A stretch of DNA of 64,000 bases from Eutypa lata. Its lineage: Eukaryota > Ascomycota > Sordariomycetes > Xylariales > Diatrypaceae. This document shows positions 1 through 12,009 of this stretch, in pieces. The notes under the pieces were generated by a model. That model was not told the origin of the DNA. It was given only the letters and a program-made list of their open reading frames with translations, and searched no databases. How positions within the stretch are numbered: the first letter of the stretch is position 1; every line of letters begins with the position of its first letter. The translations under genes and the position numbers were made by a program. The stretch spans positions 310,001 through 374,000 of the forward strand of contig JAKULF010000019.1 in NCBI GenBank assembly GCA_022661535.1, in the 5' to 3' direction.

Positions 1-2019
1 GCTACATCGTTTGGGTACGTAATATGTGTTATGTTCTACGAGAAGAGCGGCCGTGGAACTTCAACAATACCGGTATGGGGTAAATCCTTAGCCCAGTCGA
101 GTGGGCCTACCGAGAAGCCGGGGAATAGGTATGGGTTTGGTCTGGCATATGTAGGTGTTCGAGTTCAAGTTAATAATAATTCTGCCTTCACCTGGAGGCT
201 CTTTTGGGACCCTGGAGAATAGTGGGTTGACGACCGGCTTGGCGGGTTGGTGGTATCGGATAGATTAGATCCATCAAGCGAGGCTGGTGAGGCTGATTCC
301 TTTCTCTACCTAGCTATCTGCTCCTTGATGGCCTTGAGGGTTCGATGCAATGCGGGTAGATCTAAATGGCAAGCCTGTCGCAAATCTATTAGCGTTAGAC
401 GGTGTGGACATGTATCGACTCATCGATGTAGACTGGACTAATGCATGGTCGCACGTTTCTAATACACATTGAACGCCCTATGCATATCGTAAATATACAA
501 CTATAGAAGGATGGCATTGCCACTAGCTAAGGTGGTTTAAAGGAGGAGTGTGTTCTAGGCAGTTCTATGCATCTGGATGTGTTGTTCGTCGTTGGGAGAG
601 GAGCACAGGAGTTCACCGCTAGAGTAAGACAATACCCAACAATCACCAGGGTGAAGAACAGCAGAGAGGTTCTTTTTCCCCTTCTTTTTCTCTCTCGTCA
701 ACTTCGTATTCTTCCAACGCTTACGTGGTGGTTCTTTTCACCAATTGGAAATTTCTCTTTCCAACTGTCTAACCGCTCGGTTAAGAATGCACTGTGATAT
801 GAACGTAGCCCTCCGTATACCGGAGTAGACCATCCCGACTTGCCGATACCTAATACCCAATACCCACACCGTCGAGTCCTCGTTCGGTGTTCAAATCCTG
901 CCTAGCTAAAGATCACTCAAAACGTAGCGATTCAGAAGAGTTTGTTATACGGATTTCATGAGTAGCATCTTAGCCGTTAAGAAGTCTAAAAAGAAGCCGG
1001 GATGCATCGGAAGGGTATCGGGGACCGACAACGGCACCGGGCTGCCGGGGAGGACAACCGGAATTCTGTTGGGTTACTTTCACGTGCTGAAACAATTGAC
1101 TCTCTTTTGTGTGCGGCCAAGTTGATTTGTCCAAGACAATGGATGATCTAATTGCGTCATACAGTCGTCCCTTGATTGGCTATAGATATTTTAAAGTTGT
1201 CTCGCGTCTCGCTTGTCCTTGTTCTAGAGTTCAATGTTTCCCCAACCCGGGTATACTTATCTAGGGTACCTTTTAGGTCCAACCAATAAGGGAGTCTTCA
1301 AAGTATCTACGTGGGGGGTTTTATAGGCTTGAAGCTCTAGGTAGGTATGTAGTGTATGTATATTAACCTAGCAAATTCCACTCCACGAGTTGGATCCTTG
1401 TCGTTGGTAATGATATCTGGATATCTACGGGGTCGCCAAGCATCTAGATACCAAGTATATGAGTCTAAGTATTTATTCGTGTATGTATCTGTGCATATTA
1501 TCATTAGTTCAGTTTAAATTTTCCTCTCATTCGATTTCAAAAAGAGTGTGTGTGGGAAGGAAGGCGAGACTTGAAGAACACTTGTCTGTCACGCGACACC
1601 TACCCTGTTTGGTACGTAGCAGCTGCAAACGTTCCGTCCCGTTCGCGTTGTGCACGCTTCTACCCGTGCCTTCGGAAGTGTGTGACTATTTTATCACTTA
1701 ACTTACCTTTTCTCTCGGCTCTCGGAGCATCTTTTGGGGTTTCATCGGAGCGGCCTAGTCGTCGGGTGTGGTCTATCTAGGACATTCTTAAGAAGAAGAC
1801 TTTCTGCTGGTTTCACGATAAGGGTACCGTAAACTGATCTCAGAAGAGAGGAGAGAGTAGGAAGCCACTAAGACATAATACATCTATATCATCAACTCCT
1901 CTTTGATACCCCACCTGATCGACGTTCTCGATATCTTGTATTCTATCGTTTCAACCGTCACCTATCATTGTCACCGCCCTTCCTGCGACAGTCAGGTCGG
2001 CGTGGCTCACTCAGAAGAC
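1..2019. other. Intergenic, no gene recognised
   Basis: About 2 kb upstream of the ATRR gene. The short open frames here (76-80 codons at most) show no motif, codon pattern or splice-linked continuation that I recognise. The base composition is mixed, with short T/C-rich stretches near 670-770. The last few hundred bases presumably hold the promoter and 5' UTR of the gene that starts at 2020; no TATA box or operator could be assigned with confidence. Confidence 0.6.
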
Positions 2020-5000
2020 ATGTCTACCATTGATATTAATAAGGACCTGTCCGCGCTCTTTAGAGAGCAGGCCAAGGCCACTCCTGACCTCATTGCCTTA
2101 GAAGATGAAACAAAGACTTTGACTTACACCGAGCTCGATTCTGAGGTCGAAAGCTTAGCTGAGCGTTTGCGGCAATATGGTGTTGGACGAGATGCTTTAG
2201 TTGGCGTCTTATTAGGGCGTAGTGCTGATTATGTGATCGCATGTCTTGCTGCGCTCCGTGCCGGGGGTGCTTTCCTTGTCCTTGAGCTCGCATATCCACC
2301 TAGCCTACTAGGTGACGTGATCGACGACGCGCAACCAAAAGTGATAGTCACACATACATCCCATGCCGGAAAAGTCAAGGAGGGTGTTCCCCTAGTTGTC
2401 CTTGACGAACAGAAGACTCAGACGAACGGAATCAATGGTGCGGCAAACGGGTTGCCGCAATTACCTTCAGAAGATGACCTCGACCGCCTTGCGTTCGTAT
2501 CATACTCATCTGGAACTACAGGGTGAGTCCCCTCACCTTTACTATAATCTTGATGGTCCTAATTAACGTCGATATAGCAAGCCTAAGGGTATCTGCAATC
2601 CCCATGGGGCAGCTGTACGTTCTTACAACCTGCGGTTTGGCTTGAACGATCTTCAGCCTGGAGATCGTGTAGCATGCAACGTCTTCTTTGTTTGGGAGAT
2701 ACTACGTCCCCTCCTACGAGGGGCAACGGTTGTTACAGTGCCGGATGAGACGAGCTACGACCCCGTTGCGCTGGTTGAGCTCCTCCGCTCTCGACGTATT
2801 ACGGAGACACTCATGACGCCTACCTTATTAGCTACAGTCCTCCACCGACACACCTCGCTTGGGAAGCGAGTGCCTGATTTACGCACAGTATGGCTCAACG
2901 GTGAGGTCGTAACTACGGACCTAGCTCGTCGCGCCATGAAAGCACTGCCAAACTGTCGGTTGCTGAATTGCTACAGTGCCAGCGAGACCCATGAGATTGC
3001 TTGTGGTGATATCAAGGACACCTTTGACGAGCAGGCATCTGTCTGCCCTGTAGGACCGCCATTAGATCCCGAGCACACTTATATCCTAGATGAGCGTGGC
3101 AACAAGGTAGATACTGGGGTTAGCGGAGAGCTCTTCGTGGGTGGAAGTCTCTTAGCGCGCGGATACCTCAACCTACCAGAGACGACAGCGAAAGCTTTCC
3201 ATGTCGACCCATTTGCTTCATCGCCCGAAGCACGAATGTATGCCACAGGCGACACGGCACGGCTGCTTCCCTCTGGGCTTTTGGAAATTACAGGCCGCGT
3301 GGGAGCTATGATCAAAATAAGGGGCTACAGCATCCAGCCACCTGCAGTTGAGAAAGCAATTATGGACCACCTGGCTGTTGAAAACTGTGCAGTGATTGCT
3401 CATGGCGAGGGTCTTGACCGACAGTTGGTCGCCTATATCGTACCTGACAACGAAGAGCCCGGTGATCGCACAGCTGTAGTCATTGACGAATCTGGATACA
3501 GCCCAGTTGCCCGGAAAGCTCTCACAGCCCACCTAGCGCACTACATGGTCCCAGTTTTATGGATTGAGCTTGATAGTCTGCCTACCCATGAAGTGTCAGG
3601 GAAAGTTGACCACAAGCGTCTGCCTTCTCCCAACTCTAGATCAAGGAGCCCAAATGGCGCACCATTGAAGCAGGATCGAGAGATCACGCTTGAAGATATC
3701 GCCAAAGTATGGGCCGGTGTTCTGAACACGACGGCGAAAGCTGTCCTGAAACAGCAACATGACTTCTTCGACCTCGGTGGCCATTCACTCGCCCTCGTCA
3801 ACCTCGTTACGAGACTGACGGCTGCGTATGGGTTCCCCGTATCGGTAGGAAAATTAGCCGGCCAGCCAACTCTAGCAGGGCATCTAGATGTTGTGAGAGC
3901 CGCCCGTGATGGCCATACCGCGGCCGTCCAGTCGGATCTACCCGCTGTGTTACGCGCCGACTCAATTCTCCCAGACGACATTAGGCCATCGGGGGCCAAA
4001 GCATGTCCTTTGAATGAGGCCGACACAGTCTTGCTGACGGGAGCGACTGGTTTCTTGGGTGCATTCCTGCTCCACACGATCTTAAAGACTTCACCGGCCA
4101 ATGTTATTTGCCTGGTGCGTTTCGCAGACCTCGCAATTGACAACTATTCTGCTGGACTAGCAAGAATCCGCAAGAATCTTCTTGACCTGGGGCTGTGGAA
4201 CGACTCGATCATCGACCGTATCGATGTCCTACCAGCAAATGTAGCCCGAAAGCGTTTTGGGCTCTCGCCCGAGGCTTTCGACGAGTTGGCATCTCGTGTC
4301 CAGGTCATCATTCACGCCGCCGCCACCGTCAACCTCGTATACCCCTATGCATCTATGCAGGGTGCCAACGTTTTCGGCACTAGAGAGATACTTCGCCTGG
4401 CATGTCAGGGCAACGCTACTGTGCACCACATCAGCACCAACGGCGTATTGCCACCGTCGACCGATGGCTGGGCTGAAGATGCCATGCTCAGTGTTGATGA
4501 GGTGCCGGAGAAGCTGATCGATGGCTATGGCCAGACGAAGTGGGTAGCCGAACAACTCATTCTCGAGGCCGGAAAAGGGGGACTCCCAGCGAGAATCTAC
4601 CGACCCGGTACGATCAGTGGCCACAGTACCTCGGGCTCGACCAACACGTACGATCTCCTCAACGCGATCATCGTCGAGTCGTTGCTCCTAGGGTACGCCC
4701 CGGACATCGAGGGCTGGTATGCCGAAATGACGCCGGTCGACTTCGTTAGTAGGGCCATAACGTCGCTCGCAAACCAAGTAGACGACGCGAACCAGCAACG
4801 TGTGTTCCACTTGGGAGACCCGAGCCCCGTTACGACTAAAGAAGTCTTCGACTGTTTGGCGCAGCTCGGCTACCCGACGAAGCCAATGGTGTGGGATCAG
4901 TGGGTGGAATTGTGGAGTGAGAAGCGGGGTTCCAGCAAGGGCGGAGACGGTTCGTTCACTGTTGAGATCCTGAGCCGTGGCATGCCGACCGTCGATTTCC

Positions 5001-6052
5001 TCAAGTGGGTCACCGTGCTCAAGGACCCCGCCACGCAACCCCTCCTTAGTCGCGATGGCCTCGACCGCCCTAAGATCGATAGCAGCCTACTCCAGATCTA
5101 CATCCGTCATTTCTGCGCCCGAGGTTGGCTCCCTAAACCTCCCCTCCGCAGTCGAAAACAGAACCAGAACCAAAATCAAGACCAGCCCAAAGTCAACCCC
5201 CCCACTACCACCACCACCGCCGCTACTACTACTACTGCCACTTCTTCTTCTTCCCCTCCCCCTTCATCTACAGAAACCCAAGTCGGTATGGCGACAACCA
5301 AAGGCCCATTGGCAGGCCGTGTCGCCGTCGTGACGGGTGCCTCTTCAGGCATCGGTGCGGCAGTCGCCTCGGCTCTCGCCAGAGAAGGCGCGCATGTGGC
5401 GCTAGCAGCGCGACGGGCCGATTCCCTCGAGAGCCTGCGGAGCAAGATGGCCGCGGCCGGGGGCGGCGGTAAGGTCATCGCGCAGACGACGGACGTGACG
5501 GATCGAGCACAAGTGGAGGCGCTGATGCGGACGGCGACCGAGCAGCTAGGTGGGCCCGTCGACATCCTAGTCGCGTGCGCGGGGGTCATGTATTTCACGT
5601 TGATGAAGAATGCTCACACGGAGGAGTGGGAGCGCACCGTGGACGTGAACTGCAAGGGCCTTCTGCACTGCCTGTCGAGCACCGTGCCCAACATGGTGAG
5701 CCGCGGGTCCGGGCACATCGTGGCCATCTCGTCCGACGCCGGCCGTAAGGTGTTCCCCGGCTTAGGGGTGTACTCGGCCAGCAAGTTCTTCGTCGAGGCG
5801 ACCCTCCAGAGCTTGCGCGTCGAGAACGCCGGTTCTGGTCTGCGCGTCACCGCCGTCCAGCCGGGCAACACGAACACCGACCTCCTCGGCATGTCGACGG
5901 ACGCCGAGGCCGTCAAGAAGTACGGCGAGCCCTCCGGCGCGAAGATCCTCGATCCGGAGGACGTCGCTGGTGCCATTGTGTACGCGCTCAAGCAGCCCGC
6001 GCATGTCGCGGTTAATGAGATTTTGATTGAGCCGAGGGATGAGCCGATCTGA
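2020..6052 (+). CDS. ATRR: NRPS-like A-T-R-R carboxylic acid reductase (glycine betaine reductase, ATRR type)
   Basis: Two exons, 2020-2522 and 2578-6052, give 1325 residues. The 55-nt GT-AG intron splits the glycine of the A3 motif, so SGTTG and KPKG only join after splicing. Seen in order: AMP-forming adenylation domain (about 1-540), thiolation domain with LGGHS (Ser near 570), thioester-reductase domain (GATGFLG near 655, YGQTK near 817), a Gln/Asn- then Thr/Ser/Pro-rich linker, and a second short-chain reductase (GASSGIG near 1090, YSASK with Tyr near 1233). This A-T-R-R order is that of fungal ATRR, which adenylates glycine betaine, loads it on the carrier, reduces the thioester to betaine aldehyde with R1 and the aldehyde to choline with R2. 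The usual adenylation aspartate that binds an alpha-amino group appears to be Val203 (VFFVWE context), fitting a quaternary-ammonium substrate. The start is the first ATG in frame. Substrate is inferred from family architecture. Confidence 0.9.
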
Positions 6053-6593
6053 AGGTACTTACATAGCCAAAGGTCGAGCTGATGAAGTCAGTATCTGAGT
6101 ATTACCTACTACGGTATTTCGTAATGAGCATTCAACGTCTGCACCTCTTCTTTTTCTCTCTCTCTTTCTTTAGTAAGGTTTCATCTTAAGGATTAGAACG
6201 GGAAACATAACTCTAGAAAGGTTTTAATGATCGGGGCAGAAGAAGACTACGAAATGCATAGAGCCCGTGGGTGTTCTCACAAGGGGGAAACACGAGATAA
6301 ACAATAAAGCTACGGGAATATTCCATAATGACTGCTAGCTCGTAATAGATACTGATGAAATTCTTATTTTAATTTGCTCCGTCATTGCTAGGTACTTATA
6401 GATTGTTCGTCAGTACTTTACTCGTGATAGCCTTTATTATATAGTCATTATGTGCGCTAGATTCTTCCTGGAGCGGTGTTCACTAAGTAAATAATATTGG
6501 CTTCATGATTATTAACCGGTGGTTAGTAAGACAATAAGGGTGGCATTACATGATCGACTTGTAATTCCAACCCAAAGCGGCGCCATCTCTACT
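6053..6593. other. Convergent intergenic spacer
   Basis: Spacer between the 3' ends of the ATRR gene (+) and the FAD oxidoreductase gene (-). It contains a CT-rich run near 6145-6172 and A/T-rich sequence that probably serves as both 3' UTRs. No coding signal was seen. Confidence 0.6.
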
Positions 6594-8691
6594 TTACCAG
6601 ACGGCAGGTGCCCCGTTAAGCTTGAAGTAGCCCGGGTGCAGTTTCTGGAACACATCCGTCGGGTCATACTTCTTCGCAATTTCGATCAGCCTCTTCTTGT
6701 TCTCAGGGTAGCTCGCGTACACATCTTGGTACTGGCTGGCATAGTTTACGTCTACTACAAGTTAGTTTCCGCTACGAGATATTGTTTGCCCACTTCTCTA
6801 AATTTCTTCGAAGCGCTCAAGTGAGGAAAAGGGGGGGCGAGGGCTGAGGATGGTTATCAAACATACTATGAGGAGAAAGTTAGCTTCAAATTCCCTGAAG
6901 ATAGGGACATGGGGGAAATAAGGATATAATAACAAGGATTATCACACGTACCAGAGATAAGGACTATCAAGACCACGCTCTCGGGCCAACGCCCCCGAGC
7001 GAGTAACGATGTTGTGAGCTGCAGTCAAGACGAGCTCATCGTCCGAGTCGAGCGCCCACATTATCGAAACGACGTAAATCAGCAGCGGCTTGTCTCCCCC
7101 TCCAATCCCGAGTGCGTTGCCCCCGTTGCGCGTCATCGATTTGAGCTGAGACGTGGTGATAGCCTGGAACGATATGGCGGGGAGGATAGCGGTGATGTTC
7201 TTAACGGGGTCCACCTCCTCCTCCCATATGGAAAGGATATCCTCCATCAGCTTCACGTCCATCTGCGTCGTGAGCGACCAGTAGCTGTTGCGGAAGCCGA
7301 AGGGGCTAGTGGCGTCGATGGCGATGGTCAAGTTCGCGAGCGAGTTGGTCTTCAGCGTGCTCGCGACGGGGTTCTCGAGGAAGAAGTCGTCGAACACCGC
7401 CGGGTGGCTGCCCTCGGGCTGCGGCTCCGCGTGGTCCAGCATCACGTCCGTTACCCACATGTTATAGACCTGGGCGTAGGCGAAGGACGAGATGAAATGC
7501 GCCTTCGGGTCCTTGCTGTACCCTTCCGTAGCGAACCTCACGGAGGCCCCCGCGACCGCCGCTTTGCTCCCGTGGAACTCGTACATGATGTCGCCGCCCC
7601 ACATCACCCCCCCGTTCAACTCGAAGGCGTTGACGTCGAAGCGCGTCACGATCCCAAAGTTCCCGCCACCGCCGCGGAGAGCCCAAAAGAGATCCGGGTA
7701 CGAGTCTACGTTCACGTCCACGATGTTGCCGGAAGCGAGGACCACTTCGTAGTTCACTATGTTGTCACACGCCCATCCGTGCTGGCCGGTGAAGAATGAC
7801 ATCTTCAGAATTCCATTGTTAGCGATGTTTCCTCATAAAGCCAGATAAGATGCGACTCTGTCACAAGCGTGTGTGTGTGACACCCGAAAGCATATCTCAG
7901 TGTAGCAGCTGCTCAGGAGCGATGGATCAGGAAGAAAGGGTGAGTTAAAAAAAAACAAAAAAAAAACATCAGAGCTGCTTACACCACCCCCTAATAACAG
8001 ACCGCTGACGCCCACTGACGACACTCGCCCTCCGATCACCGTCAGATTATGCGGTTCGAGAGTGCTGTACACGTTAAGCCAATTATTTCCAGGACCGATG
8101 GAAACAGTTTTACGATCGGTGCTCGGGACGACCTGGTTCATGTGGCTGAATTCGACGGTAATACCGCCGTCGCTGTTCGAGCTCCCCTTGAAGGCGGCGT
8201 GCCCGGCGCCCTTAACCGCGAAGGGGCACTGCGTAGCCTGCGAGAGCAGTATCATGACCGAGACCTCCTCGGCGTCGCGCGGGTGGAAAAAGCACTTAGG
8301 GTGCGTCTGCGCCTGCAGGTTGGACCAGAAGCGCGCCAGGCTAGCATCATAGGCATCCTGGCCGAAGGCGCTAACCTGCCTCTTGCCGAACTCGGTAGCT
8401 AGGATCTCGCACTATATAAGAAAAGGGGACGTGAGAAACCGGCGCATCAAAAAGTCACACGAAGCTAGCTACTCAGTAGATCAAGTGAAACCGTACCGCA
8501 AGTGAACAGTCGCAGGTCTCGCCATTCGGTGCGCCGAAGTACAGCTCGTTCAGGCGAGCCGAGCTGACACCCCGCCGCGCCAGACCGCTAAGCGGATCTT
8601 CGGCCGACTGGCCCTCGCCGGCGGCAGATCCGAAGACGGCGGAGAATAACCCGGCGAACAGCGCAGCTGTCGCTAGCCGGTCGTAAATCAT
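6594..8691 (-). CDS. Secreted FAD-linked oxidoreductase, berberine-bridge-enzyme type
   Basis: Exons read 8691-8497, 8411-7983, 7802-6948 and about 6749-6594, roughly 544 residues. The start at 8691 puts a good signal peptide first (about 24 residues, Ala/Leu-rich); an ATG 26 codons upstream would add a His-rich stretch and is less likely. Seen: VAO/PCMH-type FAD domain with KGAGHA (His136) and GWACDN (Cys220), the two positions that covalently hold the flavin in bicovalent berberine-bridge-type oxidases, and the family C-terminal segment VNYAS ... HPGYF. Such enzymes oxidise sugars, alcohols or specialised metabolites outside the cell with oxygen. Introns 1 and 2 are ordinary GT-AG. The last junction is not: joining Tyr to the VNYAS exon in frame needs a GT-AC or AC-AG intron, so the 3' structure is uncertain. 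Substrate unknown. Confidence 0.85.
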
Positions 8692-9836
8692 CTTAACTTT
8701 ATAATCTTGGGGGGAAACGGGATGAACATGCTGAACACATGTGCCACCGTCGTGGTGGTGGTGGGCCAACTTAAGTGGTTATGTAGCTCTTATCTATCTA
8801 GGGAGGATGGCTGGCCAGAGGGATGGATAACACCAGCTAGAAAAGCAACTAAGCTACTGCACCTGTTGTATGGCCTGATCGGGTATCGTCTTTTCCGGCG
8901 CCACAGACTCATTCGCCCTCGTTTGCAGATTATAGTAAAGACCAGGTGCTCCCCCGTCTACCCGTTCAGCTAGAGCCCCATCAGCTGTATAAATTCGCAT
9001 GGGTATAATCCTTCAGATGACTAGCGGTGTGTTCGGACTTGACGGGTCGGATTCGGAACGATTAACTGGGTTACCAATGGAGTATTCTCTATTTCTAGAT
9101 ACTAATTATGCGGGCGCGTTGTGTTAGCCCTAGCTAATTTTCCGAGAGTCCGAGAGTGATAGCTATGAGCTGCTATGTTAATTCCGAACATGAATGTATA
9201 TAATAGGGGCCACCATAGTAGAATAAGACATAGCAGCATTCCACATAAACACCGCCACCTCAAATGTTATCCTTTATCATGTAAGGTGTGTGATATACAG
9301 AATGGTAATATATACTGCTATCAAAGTGTTTTAATCTAAACCTTCTAGCATATATAAACCTATACATGACATGAAAAGTGGCCTTGATAATTATAAAAAG
9401 TAAACTTGCTGTGTATAATATCTAGGTCCCATAAGGATAGAGGTAGATATTCCTATGAAAGGGGCTGTGAGAGCTACGCTAGCGTCACTTAGATTCTCGC
9501 CGCATCTACTTGAAGAAAAATAACTTCCAGAATAATAAGTAATGGAGCCAATTTCGGTTGGAAGTAATCGTGAGAGTCCGTTGATAAAAGAACCGCTACA
9601 CGTGTTTCTCTATTGATTTTCATGCATCGAGTATTTTAAGCTGTTGAGTGAAGTACACTTGTGTTGTTTCTCTAATTTATGGAATAATTTACTTGTATGT
9701 CCAACGATGAACTATGTACATGAATGCCTGTCGAACCATGGACTTCAAAGACCGCGAGTATTCAACAAGCTGCAAAAGAACTCTTTCGGTCTCATGGCCG
9801 ACAAGATGGTGCCAAAAGGAAACACCAATACTTGAC
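8692..9836. other. Intergenic spacer, no gene recognised
   Basis: Lies upstream of the FAD oxidoreductase gene (promoter side) and downstream of the GH131 gene. Composition is A/T-rich, especially 9200-9700. The short frames here (up to 88 codons) show no recognisable motif. No repeat or RNA gene was identified. Confidence 0.55.
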
Positions 9837-10626
9837 TTAGGAGGCAGGGCCGGAAATCGTAGTGGTGATACTTCCGCTTTCGACGTAGACTCCACTGAAG
9901 TACAAGTCCTCGACCTCGTCCGTGTATCCATCACGCGGAAGCTCCAGAACACCCAAGTGCCAATCTTGGCCGTTGCTAGAGGTAGAGGCGCTGACGGGTT
10001 CGATAGTCTGCTTCAAATCCTCCGCTCCCGTTGAGTACCAGAAGCCGACTGTGTTGGCGCTGAAGTCGATCTCGTAGGCGACGTTATGCCACACCTCGGG
10101 TAGGAACTCGGTGCTCCACTCGGTGGTGCCCCCGACCATCCACCGTAGAAGGGGGTCATCGGTGCCGGATGACCCGCTCAGCCAGCCCGACTTCAGCTCG
10201 GTGAAGTGGCTCTCGAAGAAGGCGATCTGATGCTCGCGGGTCTCCGCCGGGGGGTTCACGTCTTTCCTGAGGATGCTGAAGTGGTACCACACCTTCCCCT
10301 CGTTGATTGCCGCCGTCGTCTGGGGAATCAGTTCGGTTCGACGCATGTTTTGGCCGTTCCAGAACGCCGTGGAATCCAGTGTGAGCTTGACGCCCTTCGT
10401 GGAGGACTCATCGGCGGGGTTCTTATAGTCGGCTGATAGGTCTACATAGTCGGCTGTCGCGCTGGGGCCATGAATATACCATTGGTACGGCCCAACTTGG
10501 TTCGACCAGTCCCATTCATCCAAGTCAGCTGCTGACTCGAGATCGTTGAATCGACCGTCCCAGATAACTGTACCACAAGCAGCCAGGTGGCCCGCTCAAG
10601 AGAGCAAGGAGAGTTGGGGCCTTCAT
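9837..10626 (-). pseudogene. GH131 beta-glucanase with a frameshift in the signal peptide
   Basis: The reading frame ending at 9837 encodes a near-complete glycoside hydrolase family 131 domain: WSNQVGPYQ, DYKNPAD, FWNGQ, RRTELIPQT, FFESHFTE, WHNVAYEIDF and YFSGVYVESG are characteristic. GH131 enzymes are secreted fungal endo/exo-beta-1,3/1,4-glucanases acting on plant or fungal wall glucan. The domain should start at about VIWDGRFND (near 10560), which is open in the same frame. The obvious start codon at 10626 begins a typical signal peptide (MKAPTLLALLS), but that frame meets a stop after 33 codons. The two frames differ by one base at a run of three C on the + strand (10591-10593), and the domain frame has a stop just upstream. 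Either this is a sequencing/assembly error or a recent inactivation. The first in-frame ATG of the domain frame (10523) would give a product without a signal peptide and missing the first strand. No introns are needed. Confidence 0.85.
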
Positions 10627-11958
10627 GGTAATAGAGGCAATTGGAATATTGATTTTCAGGTTATCCCGAGTGGTGAACTAAGAACAGGCTTTCGAGAACG
10701 TGGCCATTGTAGAGCGGTATGAGTGGGAATGTGTCTACTTTATACATTTTCGCCAAGTGTCACATTCCGCCATTGCGAAAGGGAAAGACGACGTTACAGC
10801 TTCACGGTATTTTAGGAAGGGGGCGCCATAAAGGACCCAAGTGTTCCGTACCGAATTGGATTAGTGAGGGTTTTGGTGATCGTTTGGTTTATATGATGCC
10901 TCCACTCGCGATCTCAATTGCACCAATCGTATAAGCGCTGCATTCCCAATGTTCCGTCTGCCGGCAAGGCGGGATGCGTCCCTCAATTAGTGAAACAGAA
11001 ACCAAACAAATAGCGGAAATATGCAAGGAACGAAGATGGGCCCTTCCTTTTAGAATTGAAACTAAGTTTCGTGTTCAAGCGGGCTCTCCCATCTCTCGAC
11101 ATATCAGTATAATCATGTGAGAATTGTTGTGAGCATGCGCAAAGAGCCTCCTTCAATCTAACAAATACTTAAGCCATAACTTTATGTCGAGTTAACTTGA
11201 TCATACAGGGTTTACTGCAAGTGGGTTCTGCCTGAATCTTATCGAAATCTCTCCGCTGACAATTAAGGTTATCATCGTGCCGATCACCAGCTGATGCTCA
11301 TCGGTCTTGATCGGTCTAGACCCTATATTCGAGGAATCATAGAAGCACTCAGGCATTTGCGCCATGCATCCATATGTACTACTGTATGAGAATGGTATTT
11401 GGTCATGCCCTCAGGCCATTATAGGCTCAACTATCATGTTACAAACCGGCTCTCCGAGTACGATAGAATATCCTACTTGAATAAGTTGTATAGCAATATA
11501 TTTGACAATTACGTACCTAGGTGGTTTCATATAAACACCTAGTACCTAAGTAAGAGAATGTCTATCAACGTACAGAAAGAACGAAGTATAGTAGATAATG
11601 CCTACATCCTATATTTACCATTTTACCAGTGCCAATCATGACATCTTTGATACCTACCTTTAACACCTGTGTCAGGGTTTCTGAATGTTCGGGAAAGGCA
11701 ACTACTTGAACACAATTTAAGTATAGGTAGCAGGGTAGTCTACGACATAAGGACAAAGAACTATGAAGCGATTATAACCAATAAAATTCAATTGGTGTTT
11801 ATATCGTGTTGATGTTGAAAGAAAGTTGGATAAAGTTCTATGTAGCATGTGCTCCTTATACATATCGCTCTTTACGAATTAGGAAACCCCCACTTCGCCT
11901 GTCTTTCAGCCCTACCCCTCAGTGACGTTATCGTTGTGTTGACGTTAACCTGCAGCTT

Positions 11959-11977
11959 GTCAAACGGCAAGTTTGAC
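11959..11977. repeat. Perfect 7-bp inverted repeat upstream of SRPBCC gene
   Basis: GTCAAAC and GTTTGAC flank a 5-bp spacer. It lies about 150 bp before the ATG at 12130, where a dimeric regulator site could sit. Two GACGTTA copies occur just upstream (near 11922 and 11940). Function is inferred only from position and symmetry. Confidence 0.5.
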
Positions 11978-11991
11978 CTTCAAGGTATGTA

Positions 11992-12009
11992 GTAGCTTCG
12001 AGAAGCTAC
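11992..12009. repeat. Perfect 8-bp inverted repeat upstream of SRPBCC gene
   Basis: GTAGCTTC and GAAGCTAC are separated by GA, an almost continuous 18-bp palindrome about 120 bp before the ATG at 12130. It could be a transcription-factor site or, if transcribed, a 5' UTR hairpin. Confidence 0.5.

Noticed and set aside
7014..7799. 261-codon open frame on the + strand
   Set aside because: Antisense to the FAD oxidoreductase exon 3, with composition typical of a shadow frame.
2020..10626. Biosynthetic gene cluster (NRPS-like, FAD oxidase, hydrolase)
   Set aside because: The NRPS-like gene has the ATRR architecture for choline recycling, and the GH131 enzyme is a wall glucanase; no transporter, regulator or tailoring set supports a cluster.
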